The notes below the pieces were generated by a model. It ran no database searches. It was not told where the DNA came from and saw only the letters and a program-made list of their open reading frames with translations. A DNA stretch of 64,000 nt from Copromyces sp. CBS 386.78 (lineage: Eukaryota; Ascomycota; Sordariomycetes; Sordariales; Sordariaceae), in contig MU839130.1 of NCBI GenBank assembly GCA_030685235.1, positions 186,001-250,000 on the forward strand. Direction: 5' to 3'. This document shows positions 1 to 10,071 of this stretch, one piece after another. The number at the start of each line of letters is the position of its first letter. The stretch's first letter is position 1. Position numbers and translations under genes: made by a program.

Positions 1-501
1 CGACAGCTCCTCATCCTTTATGTTATGGTCGTCGCGTATCCAAATGGTATGACTAGATATCTGTAGTCTAATGGGTTCCACCTTGAAGATGGTCAATGTC
101 TCTGGTTCCTTGAAGACGACCTGGGTGCCATCGAAACACATGTCCCAGGTCAGCTGTAGAGCCGTGTCAACGAGCCGATCAACGTCTTGTTTTGATCCAG
201 TTACGAAGTGATGGGTCTCTTCGTCGTTCTTTGTGCCCAGATTCGTTGCCTGCGGATAGGCCTGTTCCCGGCGGTAACCCTCCTGCAAATAAGCCTCTTC
301 GTGGGACCATTCCTCGCGGGCTGGAACGATGTGATGGATCTCTTCGTCGTTCTTTGTGTCCGGTTTCGTTACCTGCGAATAGGTCTGTTTCTGGAGATGG
401 ACTTGTTCTTCGGGGTACCTCTAGACCTGCTCCTGAAAATAAGCCTCTTGGTAGGGGCACCCCTCGTGGGCGGAAACAAAAGGTGGTGTGGGTGGATTCA
501 T
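1..501 (-). CDS. Partial unrecognised gene running off the left edge, with an in-frame UAG
   Basis: On the minus strand one frame is open from 420 to the window edge (140 codons) and reads like real protein: glutamate-, histidine- and tyrosine-rich, ending with WDMCFDGTQVVFKEPE and further hydrophobic-acidic alternation. It holds two related copies of a roughly 41-residue unit, with EAYFQEQ then EAYLQEG and DTKNDEEIHH then GTKNDEETHH. Upstream in the same frame an ATG at 501 begins MNPPTPPFVSAHEGCPYQEA, but a TAG at 423-421 interrupts it between the halves of the first unit. Either the gene is broken here, the true first exon joins downstream of the TAG at an acceptor such as CAGGTCTAG, or the base call is wrong. 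No family was recognised. The 3' part lies outside the window. Confidence 0.5.
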
Positions 502-1000
502 CTTGAGAGCGATGTTCTAGATATGCTGCTTTGGGGGTGAGATTGTTGTGTAACGGAATCAAGTAGTGAACGAAAGAACCGATCGAGAGTCGGTAAAACA
601 AACGAATGATTTGCGGATGGCTACCAATCGAACATAAACTTGGAAGACGATGGAGAATGGGATTTGAGCCGAAGTTGATAATAAGTTCATTGTTCGGGCG
701 AGGTTCTCTGAGGAACCACTCTTCCATGCGAAAGGGGAAAAGCCTACCTATAGAGGTAGGTGCACCTTCTCCCTCCGAAGCGGGGGCGATGATCTAACGA
801 CAACGCTTCTTCCACTGCATTCTTTACTCCTCTTGATATGACCGGGAAGTCGAGGGTAAGCCTTTCTGGTGCGGTGGATGGAAGGCACAATAGTGTCTGC
901 GGGAAGAGGAAAGAATCGACCTTCCTCCTTCAAAGTGGGGGGGTTGATTTGCTGGCAGCGTTCCTTCCCGTGTCTTGTTTGATTCCTTTGTATGTCCAGT
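190..1000. repeat. Degenerate tandem repeats at the left-edge locus
   Basis: Two diverged copies of about 125-145 bp lie at about 205-345 and 335-480, sharing the run CTTCGTCGTTCTTTGTG. They encode the repeated unit of the left-edge gene. A second, weaker pair lies at about 725-830 and 895-975; both copies pass through a purine-rich segment, then ACCTTC...CTCC, a G-run and GCGTTCCTTCC or GCTTCTTCC. Copy boundaries were judged by eye. Confidence 0.45.
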
Positions 1001-1554
1001 AGTGAGGTGTTTCTTGGGGTTGGAAGAAAAAACCAATACCGTAGATGCGCCTCTGTTGAAGGTTGTTGTAGCCCTCGAAAAGATCTCAAGTGAAGGTTGC
1101 CATCGACGTCGGACACAACTGATCCACAATTAAGGCCATTTAGTCGGAGGTAAATCCCCTGAACGGCTGATGTCCAATCATTTGTCCACCTAAGTCCGAA
1201 TTGGGAAAGAAGGGTACGTACTGCTCACACCACGACACCCCATCATCCAGCTGCCCTGTCACAAAGGCATCCTCAAGTCTCAAGAATTTCTAAGGTGGAT
1301 GAAGCAGGCTCCAGTTTAGAAAGGTTTGTAAACGTCAGAGGACGTATCAAGCAAATGAGGGTTGGCTTAAAGACGAGCAACAAAATCAAATGAAAGCGCC
1401 CAGCTCCATCCATCCACCGACACTCCTCCCTTTCAACCCCTCCGTAGTTCCGCGTCAAGCCAGAGTCAAAAGCCATGATAACTGCCATTAACAAAGTGTC
1501 CGTCCTGCCCAAGCCATGCCCACAGTCCGCTCATCTCGCCTCAGATTACCGCAA
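502..1554. other. Intergenic: upstream of the left-edge gene and 3' flank of TDP1
   Basis: Apart from the diverged repeats near 725-975 I see no supportable gene. Short open frames on both strands have no recognisable content. TDP1 ends at 1555 and transcribes leftward, so 1100-1554 probably contains its 3' untranslated region and terminator. No RNA gene was seen. Confidence 0.5.
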
Positions 1555-4277
1555 TCAAAACCCACCAAAGAAGAAAGGACTCTTCGATCCATTCATCTCA
1601 AGCGGAGATCCTGGTACTTTCATGGGAATCGGTACGTGACCCTCAAAAACTCCCCAGGACGACTGGCCATCTTCCGTATCTGTAGGCAGGGCTGCTGATT
1701 TCCCCTTGCCATTGCCATCCCCAGTGCCCTTTTCCTGCTCCTCAGCAGAAGTAGACGACGATGACGAACTTGCAGCAATTGTAGCAGTCCCAGCAGGAAC
1801 GACAACACCGCACTCCCAGTTCCGGCAGGTGATTTTCAACTTTTTGGTGCTACGGTCTTTGATGAGTCGGCCCCTGACGGATCATGAAGAGTGAGTCGAT
1901 TAGATAATTTCCATGCTTTAGGGTAAGGGTATGCAGAATATGGAACTTACCAAGCACTCTCTGACAGATTGGCACTGCCAACGTACGCGAAGCCGCTCAC
2001 AACCTTCTTGCCAGGTTCGTCTTTGGACTCTTCTGTCTTCCTGACGAAGATCATTTTGTCGTGCATGAGCATGCCTGGTCTCATGGAGACGCAGTCGCGT
2101 AACACTTCTCGGGGAAAGGTTGGTGATTCGAACCATTGTCTCTGGAAGCAAATCGTTCCGGCGTCCTGTACTTGCAGTATCAGTATCAGATCATTACGAT
2201 GGTATGGAGAAGAAGGAAATGTCTCGGGGGAAATAGAACAGAGTTGACTGCCGACTGACCTTTGCGATACTAGTCCGCACCGTGTGCTTTGATGGGAAAT
2301 AAACCCGAGTGTGTTTCCTGACCTCGACGGCCCCGATATCTGGCGCTTCATGGCCTTTCTTGCCTACTGGCCGACTCTCGAGCTCTTTGACACCAGAGTC
2401 ACCTATACGGTTGTTAGGACCAAGTGGAAACCCATTGGCAGGGAGTTCTGAAGATTTACCTTGACAAGCGTAGTACAGCGCTTTGAGTAGAGAATCTTTG
2501 ATGGATCCCAGCGATGCAGCCTGTCAGCCAAGTATTAGCCAAGGGCAAAAAAAAAAAAAAGAAAAAAAACAGAGGTGATCTGAATAATGGGACACGGAAA
2601 TAAACGTAGAACACCTACCACAACATCCATCTCAATCGTCTTTGCCGTACCAAGACCTAAAGCCTTGACAGTACGGCCAAGCCCACAGTAGCCTGACAGA
2701 AGTAGAGTTAGCTTATGGCTCTGCGCAGCTGATGTTTGATGAACTTACCTGTCCTCCAAGCTTTATCATCAACATGAGAAGCGGCGCTGTTGTAAACATT
2801 AGTAGAAGTTCGATTGCCTCTGCAAGGGCTTGGAGGCTGGACTCACATCGAGTGGACGAAACCATACCGCCTCGTTTCGGTCCAGTCATACTTTTTCAAG
2901 CTTCTGATCAGACCATCATCCAGTTGTTTGGCTTTGAGGAAATACGATAGCTCCTCGCCGAAGGGAGTGAGCTCTCCTGTGATGTCGGGGTCATCAAGTA
3001 CAGGAAGATCAATGATGAACAGAATCTGAGAATGTCATTTAGTAGCTTTTACATGGTATGAAAAAGAGTGATACTAGTAGACTTACGTTCTCCATATCAC
3101 CCGTCTCACCCCAATCAAAGCTCACCAGATTGGCGCTGGGCACAACGATGCGAAGGTAGTCTTCGTACTTGAGCAACTGAAGCTTCGAATGCATGCATCC
3201 CGATCCATTCATGGGAACAAGATGCTTTCGCACTGTTGGGAATCCATCCAGCCAATTCTACGTGAGAAATTGAAAACGTCAGCATTCTTATTCTCTTTTA
3301 AGGCAAAACATACGCCAGTCTGAATCCTTCCAGCTGTATCCCGAGCTCCAAGAACCTACACTGATTTGCTCCCCATGCTTAGGAGCGCCCCGACAAAGTA
3401 TCAACTTCGTCTTCGTCAAATCCAACTTGTCGAACAACCACGCCTCATCCAAGATGAACGTGCTCAACACGGCCAACTGCAGCTTATCCTTCTGGAAAAC
3501 CTCTTCGATCGTGATGTCGTCTCCCTTCCTCGCTTGACCACGGACCCACGTTTTCTTGAGCGCACCCTTGGGAAACGGCAGTTCTGGTTTTGTTCTGTTG
3601 CCGCTCAATGTGCGGCCAGCAGTAGAGGATGGCTCCATTCTGCCCGTTGCTGTTGCTGCTCCTGCCACTTTCCCTGACTCTGACGGTTTTGTTGCCTGCT
3701 GTTGCTTCCCAGCTTTGACCATGCGCCCCGTAACGGGAGAGCTGTTGGATCCTTGGGAGCTTGCCGTCTCATCTTCATCAGACTCTGGCGCTAGCAAATC
3801 AGCAATTGTCTGTGGACCAGTACCAGTCTTGCTGTAGCTACTACTGCTCGAAGACATCTTTGGACGTTGCTGAGGACGGGCGGTAGTCGGACTAGGAGAT
3901 TCCAGAGCTGATGATGCTGATCGTTTCTTGCTCTTCAAGCGAGCGAGACGCTCTTCTTCCATCTTCTTCCTGTCCAGGCCGAGGAGTGCTGATACACTGG
4001 ATCGCTGGGTAGAGGTGGTAGACACTTCTTTGCTGGTTTGAGAAGGCTTCGTATCCTTGGCGGCAGGTTGTGATTCAACAGTGGTTTTGCTCTTACTTCT
4101 GCCATTGTCGCCCTCGCTGTCTTGCGTGAGGTCGATAGTGGCGCTTGACCTTCCGGCAGTTTGCGGTTTGAAAGGATCTTGGCCGAGTGACAAAGCAATG
4201 GCGACGCGCAGTGCTTCGTCATCGGACATGTCCTCGGCATCATTGAACCGTGCGTCGCTGTGGTCGGCCATTGACAT
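1555..4277 (-). CDS. tdp1: Tyrosyl-DNA phosphodiesterase 1 with an N-terminal ubiquitin-interacting motif
   Basis: Tdp1 hydrolyses the phosphotyrosyl bond left by trapped topoisomerase I and cleans 3' DNA ends in the nucleus. Nine coding exons join in frame: 4277-3360, 3257-3087, 3025-2847, 2786-2749, 2692-2619, 2520-2460, 2402-2260, 2165-1951 and 1873-1555, giving 705 residues. The first catalytic HKD motif is CMHSKLQLLKY (His329, Lys331). The second is LMHDKMIFVR (His563, Lys565), followed by YVGSANLSESAW. The C-terminal KITCRNWECGVVVP is typical of the family. Residues 18-34 (DDEALRVAIALSLGQ) fit a ubiquitin-interacting motif, and residues 35-260 are low-complexity Ser/Thr/Lys-rich. I chose the ATG at 4277 because it opens the UIM region; an ATG at 4271 and a much longer in-frame extension to 4622 are alternatives. 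Confidence 0.95.
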
Positions 4278-4449
4278 GTCTTTTAGGTGAGCTTGTGAAG
4301 ATGCAAGAGAAGTAGCGCAGTTGAGACAATTGTGTTGATAGTCGAGTGGTTGTTGTGAGATGGGCGTCTGGCGGGACGCGTAGATGTGGTACTGATCACT
4401 AGGGTGCGTAACAAGGAATGTCGACGGAGAGCTGCGACGAAGCAATGCC

Positions 4450-4512
4450 CTAGGAGAGTCAGAGATGATTGTTAAAAGCAAAAAGAGTTTAACAGGAAAA
4501 GTGAATACTAAC
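4450..4512 (-). other. Probable intron in the TDP1 leader
   Basis: The minus strand shows a GTTAGT donor at 4512, CTGAC near the 3' end and a CTAG acceptor at 4450. It is 63 nt, within the range of introns here. It lies upstream of the chosen start, so it is either in the 5' untranslated region or inside an N-terminal extension. Since 63 is a multiple of three and no stop occurs, splicing does not change the frame from the upstream ATG at 4622. Confidence 0.5.
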
Positions 4513-4622
4513 CGTCCCGTTTGGTAAGGGCGAAACTTCCAAAGGCGTCTAGGTAGTAGGCAAGAGCGTGAGTTTGTCGGGCAAGACAAATGAAAGCGGG
4601 GCGTGCGAGGCAGAGGCCTCAT

Positions 4623-6056
4623 CTATCAAGCGATTCGAAGATAGGAACAAGACACTCTGCACCTAAGCATATTAGGCGTTATGACATATGAACTAAAATA
4701 GCCAGGATTAGTATTGTAGAGTATTTATCGTTGTTTTGTTTATCCCGACCATTTCTTTCGCGGCTCACCTCGTCATCGAAGTCCACGCACCCGGTCGTTT
4801 GTCCAACGCAGAAAGGGTTAGGGTTATCCCCCAATGGTGCCAGACTGAGTACACTCCGGTATGATGTCCCCTTTTCGACGACACATGCCGGCAGATAATC
4901 AGCGTCCCATTTTCTTTGATATTCCTTACACGCTGAATTTCTCTCCAAGATGCCACGTATCTTACACGTATAATCAATCATATCTTACAAGGTGTCATAC
5001 TTTTAGAGGCGAAGCTGGTATAGTCAGTTGCCAGATTCGTCCCACACGGCTAGACAGAGACAACCAGATACTGGAAGTTCAACAACTGAACCAATGTGGT
5101 GGAGGGTATACATGGTTTGTGACATTCCGAAACTATGTCTAAGTACTTGTGCTATCTAAGCTGGCAAATCATATACCCCCCTCCAAAAATATTTTTTTTT
5201 GGTTGTTTTTCGTTTTATATATCGTATAAGGTGTGTGTGATAATGCGTCGTGGTGTTTGTGGCGTGCATAAGTACCGGGTATAGTTCGCTGCGTATGTAC
5301 GGATCCCATTGGCGTAGGGTCCCTTTCGTGCCTTTCCTTTCCTGACTTCCTAACAACCGTCCCCCGAATGTGATGGTCTTCGAAACGTCCTCCGATTCTT
5401 GACAACTCCGAGTTCCCTTTTGTTGAACGCCCATGATAATATGCGTATCATACCAAAAACCTCCCCTCGTACAACAGGCCCACGCCTGTAAAATGAAATA
5501 AGGGTCCAAATCCCGCCCAACTCCCAATGACGGTATGGGTATCACCAAAAACCAATGCCGCAATGCAGCAAGTCAAATGGACCACACTCGTACCAAATGT
5601 TGAATGACATAGACCCAAATTCGCCCTCGCAATGTAGAAGAAAGGCAAAAAAAGAAATAAAAAAGAAGCAACACAGATAACAATGAGCCTGAAACATAGG
5701 TTGATATGCTGACCAGCATAAGAAATGGGAAAAAAAGATAAAACAGAGCCGGTGTATCCTATGGCGGCATAGACCCGGAAATCATGGTCGGTACGCCATA
5801 CCTTCCAAAACGCCAGTGATTCGATAAATCGGACAGGCCCAATGCCCAAACACAAATCCACCGGACCCATCGCTGACGCATGCATGCAAAATCTGCAAAG
5901 TCCGGGAATCGTACCGTCACCACCCAACGCCTGATATTAACATGACGGATATGAAAAGGAAATGTGCAACGATTAAAAGAAACGCTAGATGTCAACACTC
6001 ATGTGACAACAAGGCAAAAACCTCCGGCGTTAATGACAATAGATGGTACGCCTGAC
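4623..6056. other. Intergenic: TDP1 promoter and 3' flank of the decapping-enhancer candidate
   Basis: No supportable gene. The sequence is moderately AT-rich with A/T runs (for example 5190-5215 and 5640-5670), which fits the 3' untranslated region of the leftward gene ending at 6057. Open frames on both strands look random in composition. Confidence 0.5.
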
Positions 6057-7331
6057 TTAGGAGCTTTGATAGTTTGTTGCGGATGTCCTTAGATTGACCG
6101 GAGAATCAAGCTTCAAGATCCGACGAAGGCTATCCTCCATGCTTTGAATGTCTGGCGACCTGTGTTGATCGACTGCTTGAGGAAACGAAGCGGGTGGTAG
6201 TGGTTGATTGCCATGGAGCTCGCCGCCACGAAGGTGAGGGCCTGGGAACGAGTGCTGGCTCGCCGGGTGACTCGGTGGCTGATTTGCCGGTTGACTTTCT
6301 CGGACGGCTGGGATCGCAAGGAATCTCTTGAGCTTCTCACTAGGGTCCATGTTAGGTTCCTGCTGCTGTTGCTGCTGTTGCTGCTGCTGTTGCCGAGGAA
6401 CACTCGACGCAACGCCAGGGTGCCCTTCGCTCGACCTTGCATCACGAATGCGTTCCTGGTAGGGTCTCGAGAAAGCTGGCCCCATAGAGCGCCCTTGGTT
6501 TCCGCCTAGCTCACTGGAAGAGAAGCCCATCGAGTAATTCGGCTGGGCTGGCTCAGAGTGGTGATGTAACCGGGCTCCGTGTAGGTTCGTGCCAGTAGGG
6601 AGAGTCCGGGGTTCCTGAGGTGATGGACCTTGTCCTTGGGGCGAGAATAAGCTCGTGCTATGAGCGTACACGTTGGCCAAACTTCCGCTCCGAGCTCTCT
6701 CCTTCTCGGCACGGTCGGCACGGAAGAAGAAGTCAAGCGGAGATTCCTCTCGGGAAATGTCACTGGCGGGGAAACGGGTTCGAGGCGTAGGTGCTTCTGA
6801 GTCGGTGGCTGGAGGTGAAGGCTCCGAGTTGGCTCGGCCGGTATCCTTGACGGTGGGAGAGTCCATCGACTTGGCGAGAAAGCTAGGGATCGGGAGTGCG
6901 GACGGGGCCGGAGAGGCGTGGAAGGAACCACCGGCAAACGCAGGGGGGAATACCGACTTGGGCAGAGCCGCTGTTTGCGGAGGACTAGTCCGGTAGTTCC
7001 TAGCTGGGGCCGGTGTCGACGCCGGGGATGTTGAGGACACCTGCTTGGTCGACCTTGAGGACTTGGTTGAACGGGGTTTGGGCCTGGAGCCGTTTGCCTG
7101 CGGATCCGGAGCCGGGCTGTTTGTCCCCGACTTGGTGCCCGACTTGTGCGGCGTAAACGGGGCGGGAGGGCCAAAGTTGATCGGATAGGAGCCTTCAGAT
7201 GGCATGTCGTTTTCCGAAGCATATGTTCTGCGAGGAGCAATAGTGTTGCCGGAATGGCGGTTGTTGCGACGTCGACCGGGAGTCGCCTTGGGGAGGGGTC
7301 CCGGCTGGTCTTGTTGCTGTTGTCGTTGCAT
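6057..7331 (-). CDS. PNRC/Edc1-like proline-rich protein, candidate enhancer of mRNA decapping
   Basis: A single exon encodes 424 residues, almost all predicted disordered: Pro/Ser/Arg-rich with an 11-residue glutamine run (6360-6396). A segment near residues 130-155 reads FAGGSFHASPAPSALPIPSF. This resembles the short motif of metazoan PNRC proteins and yeast Edc1, where an aromatic-Ala-Gly-x-x-Phe stretch followed by LPxP binds Dcp1 and stimulates Dcp2. From that I infer a cytoplasmic P-body role. A second conserved-looking element, NMDPSEKLKRFLAIP, lies after the glutamine run. The ATG at 7331 is followed at once by a Gln-rich start. The gene is head to head with RBX1. A generic disordered RNA-binding protein is the alternative. 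Confidence 0.65.
   Translation of the reverse strand: MQRQQQQDQPGPLPKATPGRRRNNRHSGNTIAPRRTYASENDMPSEGSYPINFGPPAPFTPHKSGTKSGTNSPAPDPQANGSRPKPRSTKSSRSTKQVSSTSPASTPAPARNYRTSPPQTAALPKSVFPPAFAGGSFHASPAPSALPIPSFLAKSMDSPTVKDTGRANSEPSPPATDSEAPTPRTRFPASDISREESPLDFFFRADRAEKERARSGSLANVYAHSTSLFSPQGQGPSPQEPRTLPTGTNLHGARLHHHSEPAQPNYSMGFSSSELGGNQGRSMGPAFSRPYQERIRDARSSEGHPGVASSVPRQQQQQQQQQQQEPNMDPSEKLKRFLAIPAVRESQPANQPPSHPASQHSFPGPHLRGGELHGNQPLPPASFPQAVDQHRSPDIQSMEDSLRRILKLDSPVNLRTSATNYQSS
6360..6396 (-). repeat. CAG/CAA polyglutamine tract
   Basis: A run of CTG/TTG triplets on the plus strand encodes consecutive glutamines in the minus-strand decapping-enhancer candidate. Such tracts vary in length between strains. 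Confidence 0.85.
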
Positions 7332-8757
7332 AATGTGTAAGCAGCGCAGAATGCAGTCGCGCTTGGACTTTGTTTTCTGTTCAAACGAAGAGATCTGTAA
7401 AGGTGATGTAGAGGCAAGGGGCCGCTTGCGTGGTGCCTTCCTCTGCGAAACGAAGCGTGTGTGCGAACTAGCAAGACAAACGCTAGGCGACGACCTCGGG
7501 TGCGATTGAAGCAGTGATGAGACACTGGACTAGAAACCGGGTAAGTTGGACGTGGCGTCTGGCTGGCGAGTGACTCGATATGGCTACGAGATAGGGACGT
7601 GGGAAAAGGGGATGCGATCAGAGCCTGACGAGACGGCTGTCGCTGATTGACGGGCTGTGGCGGCGGTGATCTCTGGCGCAACAGTGCGGGAAATAATACT
7701 ATTCGAATTGGCGATACTGGGATTGACGGTAATAGCTTTGCGCATGGTGTTCTTTCGGCGAACTAGTGTGGTGGTTTGTCGCTGTGATTCCGTAGTGATG
7801 TTGCGCTGCGGCGACAATAGGGAAGAAGTGGAAGAGGATGGTGATGGAGGCAACCTGGCATCCGGCCTCCAACACCGGTCAACATCGCGCGCACAAACGA
7901 CCAAACAGCCAAGCACACCTGCAGAGCCCGGCGCAATGCCCTGTCGTCGACCGCCTGGGGCTGTACTTGCCGGCCTCCAGCCGGCTCCTCCCCCCTCCTC
8001 TCGTGGCCGCCGCGTTGTCGCTCATTCTCAATTCCCCTCCCGATTCAAGCATAGCCTCTCCAGGAGCTATCCCTCAATCCTGTCAGCAGCCACCGGCTCA
8101 CCGCAGGACTGTATGCATATAATTGGCTTACAATGTACATCAATCTAAACCCTTGCAAAGCGGGGTCAGCCAAGGCTGAAGGCGGTCCACTGCTCCACCC
8201 ATCGCGCATCACTGACCAGAATCCCGTCACTGCAATCAGCAATGTCCAGCTTCCACACCACTGACATTCGTCCTCCAGTGCCGGTTACGATAGGCAACCG
8301 TGACGGGATCAACATACATCCAACAAGGACAGTAAGGGCAAGCTGTGCTACCTTCACTTTGTCAACACCAAGGACGCAACGAAGAACCTTTGTTTGAGCA
8401 ACCGCAACAGAGAGCACTTCGCTTTATCTCGAAGGTACGAGTTTAGCCTTCTAGACCTTCCAGCTACCGTACCTACAAGCTTTCCGCTTTAAATTCGCTT
8501 TCCTCTCTTTTCCGAGTTGAGCCACGCCAAGTATACAGCACGACAACAAACTGACATTCGGCTGCTTTGGAAACTTTTAGACTTCTTTGCGAATTCCGCC
8601 TGTTATCCAAACGAATCATTTTATTCCGTCGACCGGTCGGCCTCTTCCGTTTGTCTCTCGACTCGTCACCCGCACGATCGCCCGGGTCGCAGCACTTCCT
8701 TCGTACCTTCACGCCACAACTGGTTAGATATCCGAGACGTTATTCAACAACTTCACC
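7332..8757. other. Bidirectional promoter region between the decapping-enhancer candidate and RBX1
   Basis: The two genes are divergent with 1.4 kb between their start codons. The space holds the 5' leaders of both. The last 300 bases before RBX1 are pyrimidine-rich (CTTTCC, CTCTTTTCC), as in many fungal leaders. Open frames at 7506-8240 overlap this leader and show no domain, so I did not call them. Confidence 0.5.
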
Positions 8758-9313
<556 letters not shown>

Positions 9314-9621
9314 AGGCAGATCAGGAGTTGGGATGCGTATTTGCGGCTACTCGACCATGCTGCGGGGCGAGACACGGACGAGGAAAACATCTGAGGATTC
9401 TCACAAGGCTAGAAAGCATACGCCACGGAGTAGTACACATCAGGAAGATTCCAGCATGATAGGCTAGCGGGCCACGCTATATCGAAGCATGCTTAAGCGT
9501 GCAGCAGAACGAATATAATGACCGGCGCATGTGGTATTTTTAACGATGTTGCTTTGCTCAACCTCCTTTCCCCTCGCAGCCATAGATGTGAACTGTGTGA
9601 CGACCCGGCAACGACAGCAGT
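9314..9621. other. Convergent 3' flanks of RBX1 and SPC1
   Basis: About 300 bases separate the two facing stop codons. They probably hold both 3' untranslated regions and terminators. No other feature seen. Confidence 0.5.
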
Positions 9622-10071
9622 CTACCTGAAACTCTTCTCATCTATGATCAGGTTTTGTGGCGGTACCAGCCCGCCGCCAACTTGGAGCCACTTGACAGGG
9701 TTTCGATTGTAGAACGGCCACGGAGGAACGGCGATGACGAAGGTGAGGGCGGTTCCGGCAAGCCCAATCTGGAGCGCCAGCTTGATGTCTTGCAAGATAT
9801 AACCGACGAGAAACGAGACGACCTGTTCACCAAAGACTTCATGTCAGCGAGGCCCCGGCTGCCTTTGAATAGGTACGGGACAACATACACCTGTAAGTGC
9901 CAGAGTTACGTTGACGAGGAGTTCTACCAGCTTCTGTCCCTCGAAGTCCTAGATGTCGCTGATGTCAGTTGTCGTATACAAGAAGGACCCTGACACGGGT
10001 GTTGAACGGGCAAGACGAACAATTTGGCCCTCCGCCACATCGCGGATCTGATCCAGCAGTTGTTCGGCCAT
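9622..10071 (-). CDS. SPC1: Signal peptidase complex subunit 1
   Basis: Spc1 is a small ER membrane subunit of the signal peptidase complex that helps exclude transmembrane segments from cleavage. Three exons too short for a simple open-frame search join in frame: 10071-10021 (MAEQLLDQIRDVAEGQI), 9948-9889 (DFEGQKLVELLVNVTLALTG) and 9822-9622. The product has 103 residues, the normal family length. Two hydrophobic segments (VTLALTGVVSFLVGYIL and LQIGLAGTALTFVIAV) flank the cytosolic-turn QDIKLA. The hallmark PPWPFYNRNPVKWL follows, before a short polar tail. Intron 2 has a canonical GTATGT donor. Intron 1 uses the unusual donor GTTCGT but has CTGAC and CTAG at its 3' end, and both joins rebuild the family consensus EGQIDFEGQK and LTGVVSF. 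Confidence 0.93.
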
